DNA of 64,000 nucleotides from Marthasterias glacialis (lineage: Eukaryota; Echinodermata; Asteroidea; Forcipulatida; Asteriidae), in assembly GCA_911728455.2 (NCBI GenBank), contig OU452231.1:687001-751000 (forward strand), written 5' to 3'. Made by a program: the position numbers and the translations under genes. Shown here piece by piece: positions 48,301 through 60,590 of the stretch; positions within the stretch are counted from its first letter, which is position 1, and every line of letters begins with the position of its first letter. A model generated the notes under the pieces. That model was not told the origin of the DNA. It ran no database searches and was given only the letters and a program-made list of their open reading frames with translations.

Positions 48301-51300
48301 TATTTAAGAAGCTCAGAAAGCCCTTCAACTCGTCTACCAATGTCAACATCATTACAAAAAAGTATTCCATCCCGAATAGATGCCTACACAGATGAGATGC
48401 CTCTGTCCCTACCCAGAGCAGCGCCTCAGTTTCAAAGAAGTACTCCTAGTAACCATAGTGACAGACTTGATGCAAAACTAAATAGTAGCCTAGATGGGTC
48501 ACCCTCTTACCGACCTAAGACAGTTTCTCAGGACAGACCAGATTTAAACCTAAGAAGTCAAAGTGAGATGCCATCATCAACAACTCAGACAACTTCGCAT
48601 GGTAGCCCTGACACTTTCTTAAGAAATTCTGATGGACTGTCAACAACATTTACAAGGATATCACCATCAGAAAGGGCAAACACAAGTTTAGAATCACCAC
48701 CACCTCCATTACCAGAAGCATCACCTCCAAACAGAGCATACAGAAGTCTTGAATCACCACCAACATTACCAGGAACCAGTCCTCCAAAGAGATTATTTGG
48801 AAGTCTTGAATCATCAAATACGTTACCAGAAACAAGTCCTTCAAACAGAGCACATGGAAGTCTTGAATCATCAAACACATCACCAGGAACCAGTCCTCCG
48901 AAAAGAGTACATGAAAGTTTTGAATCAACAAATACATTACCAGAAACAAATCCTTCAAACAGAACACATGGAAGTCTTGAATCACCACCAACATTACCAG
49001 GAACCAGTCCCCCAATGAGAGTACGTGGAAGTCTTGAACCATCAAATACATTACCAGAAACAAGTCCTTCAAACAGAGCACATGGAAGTCTTGAATCGCC
49101 ACCTACATTACCAGGTACAAGTCCTCCTAGGAAACGAGAGACTTACCCAAGAAGTACAGATGGATTGCCACCTCCTTTACCTAGTACCGCACCTCCTAGG
49201 GGACCAACCACTTACCAACGTAGTCCAGATCAAGTACCAGGTGACTCTCATATTCAAAGTCAAGACCGGAATGAAATCCATGACCTACCACCTCCACTAC
49301 CAAAGACAGTTCCTCCAAGGAAGCTCAGCACACCTGAAGAATTTCCAAGTTATGCCAACCGACATAAACATGAGCCCACAGCTTCTGGGGAAAGATTTGA
49401 GAATCATAACAACATTCCTTATCAGAATGGACACATTGTTAGTGCTGTAACAGTAGACTTGGCCAGTGACTCCTCTTTAACAGACACCATCGCTGACCAT
49501 GAGAATGAAGCTGTTATTCAAAGTGGCAGCATGGATAAAGAATCCATTCCAGCCTGGGATGGCAGGGATGTCTCCAAATCCAGCATTGCACACCTACCGT
49601 CTTCCTTTGACAGCGGGATGGAAACAGTGTCCTCAATTACAGAGCAAGAGGTGGAAGCCATCACAGCAGCGTCAGTCTTTGCTGGACCAGATCACTCCAT
49701 GAGGCTTCCCAAGACCCCTGGGTTGCAAGATGCTGCTGGGAGTGTCCTGGCCAAGCCAGCGACGCCAATGTGGTTGAAACAGATGATGGATTGGCAGACA
49801 GCTGAGAAGGCTAAGGAGGAAACGGACATCGTAAGAATGAAAACCAGCATTGAGACAATGGAGAAACAACTTCAGGTGAGAAGAACAAACATTTGTTTGC
49901 AAAGTGGAAAATAGCAGGGAACCAGTCGCAAATGAGATACACCACATGTTTGGCTGGTAACACGTATCTGCCAAGCAAAACCTTTCAGTAGTAACCAAGT
50001 CCGTGTATTTATCGTACCTATCTAGTTAGCCCTACTTTATTAGACACACTTTATGTTTTTAGAGACCCTAAATAAAGAGTTTGTCAAATTCTAAAAGAAA
50101 CTTTATCAATTCTGGAAGATATTGTTAACAGAGAACTTCACCTTTTTTTTCTTTTTTGTACTCAGTGAACCCTTTAGAAAATGAAAAGGGAGGTAGCCAA
50201 TGCAAAAATGGTTTGTGACCAGAGTCTTTCTCATCTTTTTAGAAATACAATTTACTTACAGTTGAAAAACTTTCAAAGACAACTTTCTTGATTGATCAAT
50301 TATTGTCCCCACCTTATTTCCATGTCTCTGTTCATATATCCTTCTGATCTGATGTCATCTGTTTGCTTTTCTTATTCATATCACTAGGAGAAAGAGGATG
50401 TTGTTAGAGAGCTTAAACAGAGTGAGGATAACCTGAAGAAGAAACTACGTGACTATGGTGACCTTCGACCTTTGACAATACAGGTAAGTAGTGCACATTG
50501 TGCAGCTGAGATCCAAAGGATTCATTTATGATTGGTATGGAGCCAGACAAGTTTATTTTGCCTTGTGCTAACTTCCAAACAAGAGGCAGTTATTATTCCA
50601 CAAATTACAGATAAAATTTACTTAAATAATACTATTGACTTCAAAAAGTAAGCATATTACTTAAAAATTACTGTAAAAGTTAATATCCATAGAGTTATAT
50701 CTGAACTAGAGGAACGTACAAAACCATGCGACACGGCCCGACAAGGAGCATTTTTTACCATTGAGAAAATGGCACTGACCATTCATTTGCACTGGTCATT
50801 CATCAGTTTACACGGCACCCATTTTCTAAGTGGACATATGTATGCAATTGACTGAGGGATTTTCGCCCATGGTGGGTCAGTGGAGTTCCGTGCGTGAAAT
50901 AGCGAGTGCTCTCCTATATATAACCCTATATATAACTCTATGTTAATGTCCCACTTTTTGCCTGCCAGCTTCAAACTAAGGAGATTGACATTCAAGACAA
51001 AGAGCGACAAGTGGCTCTACTGAAGTCAGAGGTCAAGCAGAAGGAGCGTGAGGTCAATGCCCTCCAGTCAAAGGTGAGCAAACTCTACAAGTTCGAACTG
51101 AACTGATAATGACTGCTTCATACTAACAATCTTCATGCTCTACTAACACTCCTCTCTGTTCCATGCTTTTACTTTCAAGTTTGAGGGAGTAAAAGTCAAT
51201 CAAATTGACACTAACCAAACTGACCTGATAAAGAAGGCAACTGAGATAGCAAATCTAAAAGAAAAGGTAAAGAAATTATATTTAGTTGATAATTTCTCCA

Positions 51301-54300
51301 TTAATAGTCCCACCTCTTACCCTACAGCCATTCAAAAATGTATACTAATGTTATCAATTTATTTGTAGTTATATATTGTTCCCACTTGACGACACACAGT
51401 GTGCAGTCAGCCATCTTTACGGGCAATGATACTCAATTTTCGGTTATGTGTAAATACTACATGTGGCACGCAGGAGTTTTCTTGCATGATTGGTCGGTGA
51501 ACCTCTTGACCACGTTGAAAAATTACAACGCTTGACGCAGCCCAAAGCCAAAACCCCAAATGCCTGTAAAGATGGCGTCTATTGGGAACTATCTATAAAT
51601 TTGTGTCACTGACAAATCTATGTTTGTTAAAGTTTGATGTGAGTGAATGTCAGGTAGTGTGTACCTGGTAACTTTGTTGGTGTTGTTTTCCTGTATTCTA
51701 CCTCTGATGTGTAGTTTTGATATCTACCTTTGACGTGGGGTGTCGTGGCAGAGCGGATAAGAACACCGGACTCAAGCTCTGCTGTTTCCGATCAGCAGAG
51801 TGTGTGTTCGAATCCCCGTTGTGACACTTGTGTCCTTGAACAAGACACTTTACTGTAATTGCTTTTCTCCACCCAGGAGTAAATGGGTACCTGTGAGGGC
51901 AGTGATGGTTCATGTGAATGATTAGCTCGGAGCGCGGTTACTCGCAGCACAGGCTGTATACTCCCCAGGGAGCTGAGATGGTTTAAGGAATGAAATAAAT
52001 GGCCCAGTGACCAGGGGTAGTAATGTCAGAAGCGCTTTGATACAGTACTGTGATAAAGCGCTATATAAAAACTGGTTATTATTATTTGCCACATTGTCCA
52101 TACGATACCACTCACAACGAGAGTGCAAAAAAAGACACTAACTTACTGTTTATAGACGGGTTTTCCCATAGTTAAGCAATTACAGACAAAGTTGATATGT
52201 TCTACGGCAAAATCCCACAGTTAAACAGCTATGGGTTAACAAAGAACTAGTATACACATATGGACTGGCAATGAGGGAAATAGTGCACATCTATGTACCC
52301 CGAGGGCCTGTGATTGACCAGGAGAGGGAAATAGGACCCTCTCCTGGTCACTCACAGGCCCGAGGGGTGCATAGACGTGCACTATTGCTCGAATATTGCC
52401 AGTCCATATTTGTTTTATAACACACCTCAGTCCAAAATGTCGGTTAGAAGAGTAAATCGGGGGTTTTGGGGGCCAGAGATTCTTCTCGATCCGAAGCTGC
52501 CGCCATTTTCGGTCTCTTGAGGGCGCTGTTTACCAGTCAATAGTTTTGGGGTTTTGGAAACTATTTCCCGCTTTGCGAACTATTTCCCCCTAGCGAAGCG
52601 GGTGCGGTGCGTGTGGTTCACATTAGTTCACCCCACGCGACTGTGTTTCAGCCAATCAGGATAAAGAACCAGGGAGAGGTGTGTTATATACACTATGTAT
52701 TTTTTTGACTGGATACCTGTTTCTGCAAACAAACAAAAGATTGATTAGAAGAAATATTCAAAGTGATGTTGTTGTGTTAAGTTTTGTCTGCATTGTTTCT
52801 CTTGTAGCTGGAGGCTAGCCATGATAGATTGAAGGAGAAGGAGCAGTTACTGACAGCCAAGGAGGAGGAGGAGGCAAGAATCAAGGATGAGATGGAGACC
52901 AAGGAGAAAGAGTTGGCCTCTAAGGTACAAACATGTCTTGATTTTGATCCATTGTTATCTCATCATGATGGGTATTGTACACTATGATTTATGGAAATGA
53001 TATTCCAATGTTTTACTTGAATCAAAGTTAGTTAACTACAGGACATGTTTTTTATTTTGGAGAGACCGAAAGTTGAAATGTGTCACAGTGTTTGATTAAT
53101 TTAACCTCTAGCCATTTTGATAAAATTTGTGCAGTTTTCACAAAAAAGGTCAAAATTAGCTGAGAGTTTCACCAATTTATTTGCATTTCTTTTGACTCTG
53201 TTAAAGTGTGGATGTAGTTTCAGTTAGTTCACAGTGTTGTTAATTACACAAGGTTTAACTTCATCAGCTATTTGTTTTTTCTTGTGTGAAGGAGGAAGCA
53301 CTGCAGAAGCAATCTGAGAAAATCAAGAACCTAGAAACAACGAGGGAGCGCCAGCAGACTCCAACAGACCCTGCTGACACAGCAAAGTCACGTGACACAA
53401 GAGCACCTGACTCCGGGTCCGGTGATTGGAAGTCACATGATGCCATGTCAGATGATACCAAACCAGATATTAATCCTACTACTTTGAGGTCACATGACAC
53501 TAGGTCACATGACCATGGACCGCAAGACCCCAGATCACATGATTCCAGTCAGCAGGAGTTACAGCTGGCCAGTGCTTTGAATGTCCTCACCAGGGAGGTA
53601 AGCAGAGAAGTCATATTTGACAACATAAGAGCAATTTTAAAGTTCTTGAAATCTTATTTATTTTATTTTTTAAATTGAATGGGAAAAAAAGAACAAAATA
53701 CGGCTGGAAGTAAAAAAATATCTCTCCGCTCAACAAAAATCATGACAATTAGCAAATTGTTTTGAATTAGAATGAAGAGCTGAGAGGTCGAATACAAAGA
53801 TATGCAACCATAGAGGCAAGATGGGATGAGATGCATCAGCAGCTGGCTGATAGTCGCCATAGCAACCGAGACAGAGATGCCTTAGAACGGAAACTCAAGA
53901 TGGCTGAAGATATGCTCAGGGAGAAGGTATGAGAAATGGTTTAACAGTTATCATGATTATCAATTACATTCCTCTGGTGTTGTACTTCTGTCGATTTACC
54001 AAATTGTAGGCAGAATAACTTTTCAGTTTGGTGCAACTGATATTTTTCACTCAAAGGTTTTCATTGATGATTCACACGAAAAGAAGTTTCAGATTAGTAA
54101 ATTCTTAAGGCTCTTTCGTACTCTTAAACAGAGATGCAACTTTTCTGATCTAAATCAGATATCCCACTTTTTTCTTCTTTTTTTTACCTCCAAATTCAGA
54201 TTTCTTTTTTAACACAAAAAAGGATAGCAACACTTGACCTGATCATTTATCACAAATGTTAGGGAAAAAAATCAAAAATGTTTTAAATGATGAGTGGCTG

Positions 54301-57300
54301 GATTACTAATTCGAAAGACCATTTAATTATGAGCCTGTTAAGATACACCCAGCATCGTTATAAGTTCACCATTTTTTCATAGTAACTTCTGCCCATTTAC
54401 ACTGTCCAAGCCCTCTGCTGCCAGCAGGCTTCACATCAAGTGCATGGGTCACCCTGCCCAAATTCCAGACACTAGCCCAAAATCCAGACATGCATTTTTT
54501 AGTGTTAGATTTGTCTGATTTTTCTTCAATAGCCAGTTGCATCTCTGTCTTAAAGGATGATGTGAAGCAAACAAACACATTGCACATTTGATGCAGAGGA
54601 CTAACTTGTTGAGTTGTGCGAATTCTTCCCTGCAAATCTCTACAAGGAACTGTAGGATTTCCATTGACCTTATCATTAACTTACTACACATAAAAACCAG
54701 CCATTGGAAAGTACTTCCATAAAATAAATACACATTGACATATAGATTTGACATCAAAATGGAATATTTTCTGGTTTCTTTCTTTCAAGACAAGCGAGGA
54801 GCTCCGTCTTGCAGAAGATAACAGTGCCTTGGAGGAGCGTGTAAGATATCTTGAGAATGAGAAAAGAAAACGAGATGGTATTGAAGAGGATTATAGGAAC
54901 ATCAAAGATCAGGTAACAGTTTCTCTCAAAATCTTCGAGTAAGATGTTAAGATTTCTTGGAGGAAAAAGGTGTTATATTCTTTCAAGATAAGACCTTGAC
55001 GTGATTTGACAAGAGCTTAAGAAAATTATTTGAATATTTGATGCAAAACTAAATTTAAAAAACATTATATAGCAGGAACTTGAACTTATTGCCCTGGAAA
55101 CATTATGTAAATATTTTAATGTTCAAAGCTCAAAGCACACAAATATTCATAGACAGTTCTGAAATCTTAAATGATACATTTGTAATTTAATTTCCCTCTT
55201 TTCTTAGTTTGACGATATGGAACACAAGAAAAATGAAGCTGAGATATCAGTTGCACCCCTCCAGGTATGAACTTAGTCTCATGAGTATGCGGGCTGTGTC
55301 ATCAAAGTTGAGGCCATTTTTGTACATATGACCTCCCTGAGATCTAAGATGGTGCCTCGTTTGTTGACATTTGTTAAGCTTGTACATGGCATATGTAGGT
55401 GTTTCTGTTTGTCTAACCTCAACTATGATAGCATATGGATGGGGTCTATAGACTAAATCGAGCAGCCCGTTTATGGGCATTTACACGACTGCAACTATGG
55501 CCGCCGCATCAACGCACATGCACTGTGACCCCTTTATGCCGATTGGCACATATGTGCCCTGACCCACTGTTGTCTCGTTGCATGCGTGCCAGCTGCGGTG
55601 GTGTAAAACACCATAAATGAGCCTGCTTGGATTAGGGTATAGACGGCTTTGACTTCAGCTATGGCTATGGCTAGATGAATGAAAAACCATCATTGCTGAT
55701 AAGCCACAAATAGAACCTAAGTCATCTACTACTTTAATGAAGAATATTATTTTCAGATGAAACCTTTACGCCGCATTGAATGGAACATTCCATATGTCAA
55801 TAAAACTATGATACATCTTTGAGAATCTTTATTTTTTGGGGAGGAGGAATGTGTTTTTGTTTTGATGAACACAGTTTAACGACAAGCTTGTAAACATCTC
55901 AAATAAGTTGTTCAAAAAACAGGTAGGGATTTAGCATACATTTATATTGTGCTTATTGTGATTGGCATATCAAAATGAGAACGGATTGTTGGGGGGACGT
56001 ATTTTTCAGACAGAAATATTTCTCTGATGATTGATTCAGTTGATAAAAAGTAAGTTTTAATATTCCAAGGTGTGTATTTGTTTTGTGTAATCATACAGTT
56101 CTCTAATTCACATCTTTCTGCCAACTATCTCATTTTACTCTAGATTGAAACCTGTTCAATGCAATGTTATCCTCTGTCAATTTATACTGGTTTGTGTTTC
56201 TTCATCAGGCAAAGGTTTCTTACTTACTTCAAAAATGCAAAGAGCGAGAAGCCATCATTCAGAAGATGGCTGCTGAACTGGAACAATTCCGCCCAGACAG
56301 GACTGAGCAGCTTCTGTCAGAGGTCAGTGACCTGACTGCTGTTGTGAATCTCCCAAGTGAAGAGTTTAATGACCCCTTACCAGTAGGTAGGAGGAATCGA
56401 ACGGCATTGGGTAGTAGATCCAGACATCCTCGGAAGGATCCTTGGACCCATAGAGATGATCAAGGTGACATCAGTAAGCAACAAAGGAAGTTGGACAAAA
56501 TCAGCAAGAGCTTGAATGACATCCGCATCGTTGATGAGAGTGATGATGATGAGCTTGGCCGCCTTGGTGCTGCAAGAGGGCGCTCAACCCTGGATCTCAT
56601 CAGCGGGGGTTTGGACGGTGACTCGGAATTGGACCGTGGGGAGATATCTCTACGGGAACTCATGAGGAGAACCTCGGGAAGTCGGTCACGGTCACACCTG
56701 ACTCCTTCAAGAAGGGTTGAAGAGGATGGAGAATTGGATCTTCTTAGATCAGTGCTGGATGCCTCACCATCCAAACTGAGATCCACCTCATCGAAACCTG
56801 GAAGAGACAATCAAGCATCATCAAGGATAAACAAGGGGACTCCCTCATTCCAAACTCCCCTGAGGGATAATAGTCTGGCCCACCACATGCCTGTCACTAG
56901 TAGAGGTGATGGATTGGCTGATTTGGCTTACAGGGGAAGTCCAACGGTTTCTGAGCAGGATTTGGCGGACCCTTTGAGGCTGCAACCTATGCCAACTCAT
57001 CCAGCACAGTCATCAAGCCAGCAACATTCAGCTCCAGAGGTACCCTATTTTACCAGTCCCAGTGGAGATGTCAACACATTTATTGCTTCACCAGTAGATG
57101 GAATATACCAGATGTATTCAAGTCCAACTCAGCTACACTCTGAGACTGCCGCAAGTCTTTCAACATTTGGCGTATCAAGTGTAAATCCCTCCGTCCCAAA
57201 TGACATGACTAGGACAACTAACCCCCCATCACAATCCTTTGGAAGGACCTTAAACAATTCTCATGTTGGAGTGACAGCTCATGATGGGCAACAGTTGACC

Positions 57301-60300
57301 CACACAAACCGTGTCAGTGGACAGTCAAATGTTCAACCTGAAAATGGTAGAAACTCTAGACAGAATTCCTCAGCAAACGGAGTACTCCCTGGAGAAGGTG
57401 CTACAAATGTAACATTGCAGGCAGTGAATGGGGAAGGTCCCAGAGGAATGGGTCCATTTGGTTTCATTGAGGGATCGCGATCCAGTAGAGACCCTCAGAT
57501 CCCAGTGGATAGGATAGGAGAAGTTCTAAATCCAGTTGTCAACCAACAAAGAAGTCCTGGCATAGTCAGTGGCTCAACAGCAGGAATAGCCTCTGTGATC
57601 AGTGCACCAGTGCAGTCTGAAAACAGCTTTCCAAAAGCGCCCTCAACGTTTAGAGGTACTACTGGCTTTCCACTCACGAGTCACAGTATGGATGCAAGAT
57701 CAAGAACTACAAATGACTTTGTAGTAACAACACTTTCATCAGAAGGGCAAGTGCCATCCAGCCACATTACATCAATGTTTCCTCCAATGAGCAACTCACC
57801 ACCGAGAGTAGGTATTGCAGCCGTTCATCATGGAATCACAACGCACGTCGGACATCCAGCAAGCAGGATGAACAGCACTGGTGTGCAATCAGCTCCAGTA
57901 GCACTGTCTGGAAACCAGACCACCATGCACACCAGTGTAATGTCCACTGCGTTACATTCTGAGAATGGTACACAACCTCCCTCTAACACCACTTTGCCAT
58001 CAAACCTCAACAGGAGCATGACTAATGGAATGGAGAGCTCTTTGGTAAATCCTGGGATGAGCTCATCATCTGTTCATCAGACGTCAAATGCCCAAGAGAT
58101 TTACAAAAGTATGAGTACACTCCAGATGCATCCAGGGATGGGTGCTTCAGATTTTAATCCAAGGGTCGAAGGTCAACCAAGAAGTGCCTCAGGAAATACT
58201 CCCCAGGGATACAGTAATGCTTCTCTCTATGATGGCAGAAGTACAATAGGAACACATCCAGGGTACCAAGCAGCAGGTATTGTTTCAGCAACCTCAGCCT
58301 TTATCACTCCCCAGCGTAGCCTTGTTCAATCACGACAAAACCAACCAGGCGGCTCACAATCATCAACTCAGCATCACATCCCAACTTCATCTAAGACTCT
58401 CCCCAAAACTCAGAATAATGGGTTCTTAAACCTATCCTCTTCACCCACAAGTGGAGGTCAGTTAATGTCCGCTTCAAGCAACAGACCCTCAATGTCAGGA
58501 TCAAGCAACATCCCGGCCGCTGATACCAAGATGTCTTGGTTGCCCATCCAAAGTGTTTCACCTCAACTGCCAACTTCATTACCTACTTTATACTCTTCTC
58601 AATACGGCCAAGGAGCTTCAAATGGGACAGCATCCCCGCAGCCACTCAGTACATCTGTAAGTCTTAGGAATGGTACAAGAGGAGTTGATGAGCCAGATCA
58701 GACTAGATCGATACCTCACAGCCAGAAGCCAAAGACTAACAGTCATGGGAATCACCAACTGTCTTCCCTGGGAGGGTTGAGGCAACCTCATCTCACTGGT
58801 GAGTTTAAATATTTCCGGATTTTTAAGTGAGGTTTTTTTAATGGAAACTTTTGGTCTTTTAACACCGTTTGTCTAATTTTATTTTGTATGTCTACAATTT
58901 GTAAAATTTTGGTAAAGTTCATCAGATTTCAGCAAAGTATTACTTGAGAACAAGCTATTCACTTTGAGCCTGAAAGATTGATGATATCATTGTCTAATAG
59001 TGAAATACTCCATAATTTATGTTGCGTTAAAACTGTTGAGAATCAGACAAATATAACTCTGCCATGCAGACTGCCTGAATAAACTCTTCTTCTTTATTTC
59101 AAGCAAAAATTGCTTTTAATAACAGAGCATGAGCGTTATCTTCATATTGTTTATGTTTGGTCCAACAGTAAATGGACTTAACCAAAATGAAATTCGGAAA
59201 ATGTATACTAACTCTGAAATGGTTTTTACAGGTCGATTAGTTGCCCAACAAATACCAAGTTTTTAGCAAAAATTTTGTCCCAAAGTTACCGTTTATATTA
59301 AGAATAGGGGTAAAAAATGTTCCCTCTCAATAGTTATAGATGCGGATGAAATATAAAGTCTGGTGTCTAAAGTCAACTAGGGTATCTAAAAGATAACACC
59401 GGTATTTCCACTGGGTAACACCATGGTTGTTATCATACAGATTAAAAACACACCGCCATTTTTCATTAACAGGTATGCCTCAGCCACCCCGTAGCCTTGT
59501 TGTGTCAAAGGTTATAGGTCGCCATGGAGCTGTCTTGACCTGGCATCCACCTAACCTCGATGACCTCGGTCGTAGCAATGGGTTGGAGATCGTGGGTTAC
59601 AAACTCTTTGTCAACAGACAGCAGAAACAGCTGGTCACAAATGCTCATCTTACAAAGGTAGGCCCGAAGCAACCCAACAACGGAGACATTTCTGTCTGAT
59701 TAATTCCTTCATGATCATAGGCACCATTGTAGGGACCAGACTATTTTCACTTTCAACCTCAGTATGGTCTCATGGGTATGTATACTAAAACATGTCAAGA
59801 TGGTGTATTATTGTAAACGGTTACATGCCAGAGTTATTCCTGTTTGAAGCTAATGTGAAAATTAAACATTGCTCATGAATCAACGCAGCTGAGAATGATG
59901 TTACTCTGTGTGTATTACAAGTTACCTTTCCTGTATCAAATCTAACATTGTAATAAATAATAATGTGCAGAAAAGTTTACATCATGAGTATTGTATATTA
60001 TACAAATATTGAATGCATGTGAGTGCATTGTTTTAAAACATAATCATCAGGTGAATTCTGGACTATTCCATTTCGCGAGGCGAATAAGAGTATAATGGAA
60101 AAGCCAGATTTCACGAAGTGATTATATTCTGCGACAATGCACGAACAAAATGCTTTACACAGAATCTTGTCATTTGATTTTTTTTTCAAAATAAAAACAA
60201 AATAGACAAAGAAATTTATCCACCCCACACTCTTCAAATAAAACAAATAAAAACTTCTAAACAACTTACATGACATTATATAGACACCAAACTTGTCTTG

Positions 60301-60548
60301 TCGGGACAGGACCTTGCCTCATTTTGACGAACAGATGAGAACAATTAATTTGGGAACAATACTGTGAATTAAGAATCGAAAATTCATTTACTACTGTCTA
60401 CAAATTAATCCATGTAGGATGGCCCAAGGCCCTGCAGTAAATCATGTCAATACATGGCAAAATAAAGTATGACATGTGACGCGTGTTCCACCAATCAAAT
60501 GACAAGGATCTGTGTGTGCGGTAAATAAAACTAGTTTGATATTGTCTT

Positions 60549-60590
<42 letters not shown>

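Larger units (their letters stand above)
51267..52807. other. Intron 17
   Basis: Holds the full SINE of subfamily 2, the 71-bp-arm hairpin and a TATAACAC-ended MITE; the first 450 bases show nothing. Confidence 0.6.

Noticed and set aside
47512-49914. The 800-residue frame as a separate gene
   Set aside because: It is joined upstream by a clean phase-1 splice to exon 13 and ends with a donor at 49876; the final residues before the stop are intron.
51737-51810. Leu/Ser tRNA gene
   Set aside because: It is the head of a SINE with body and ATT tail, repeated several times in the window.
56164-58830. Start codon at 56164
   Set aside because: This lies upstream of the acceptor at 56208; the in-frame residues before AKVSYLL are intron read-through.
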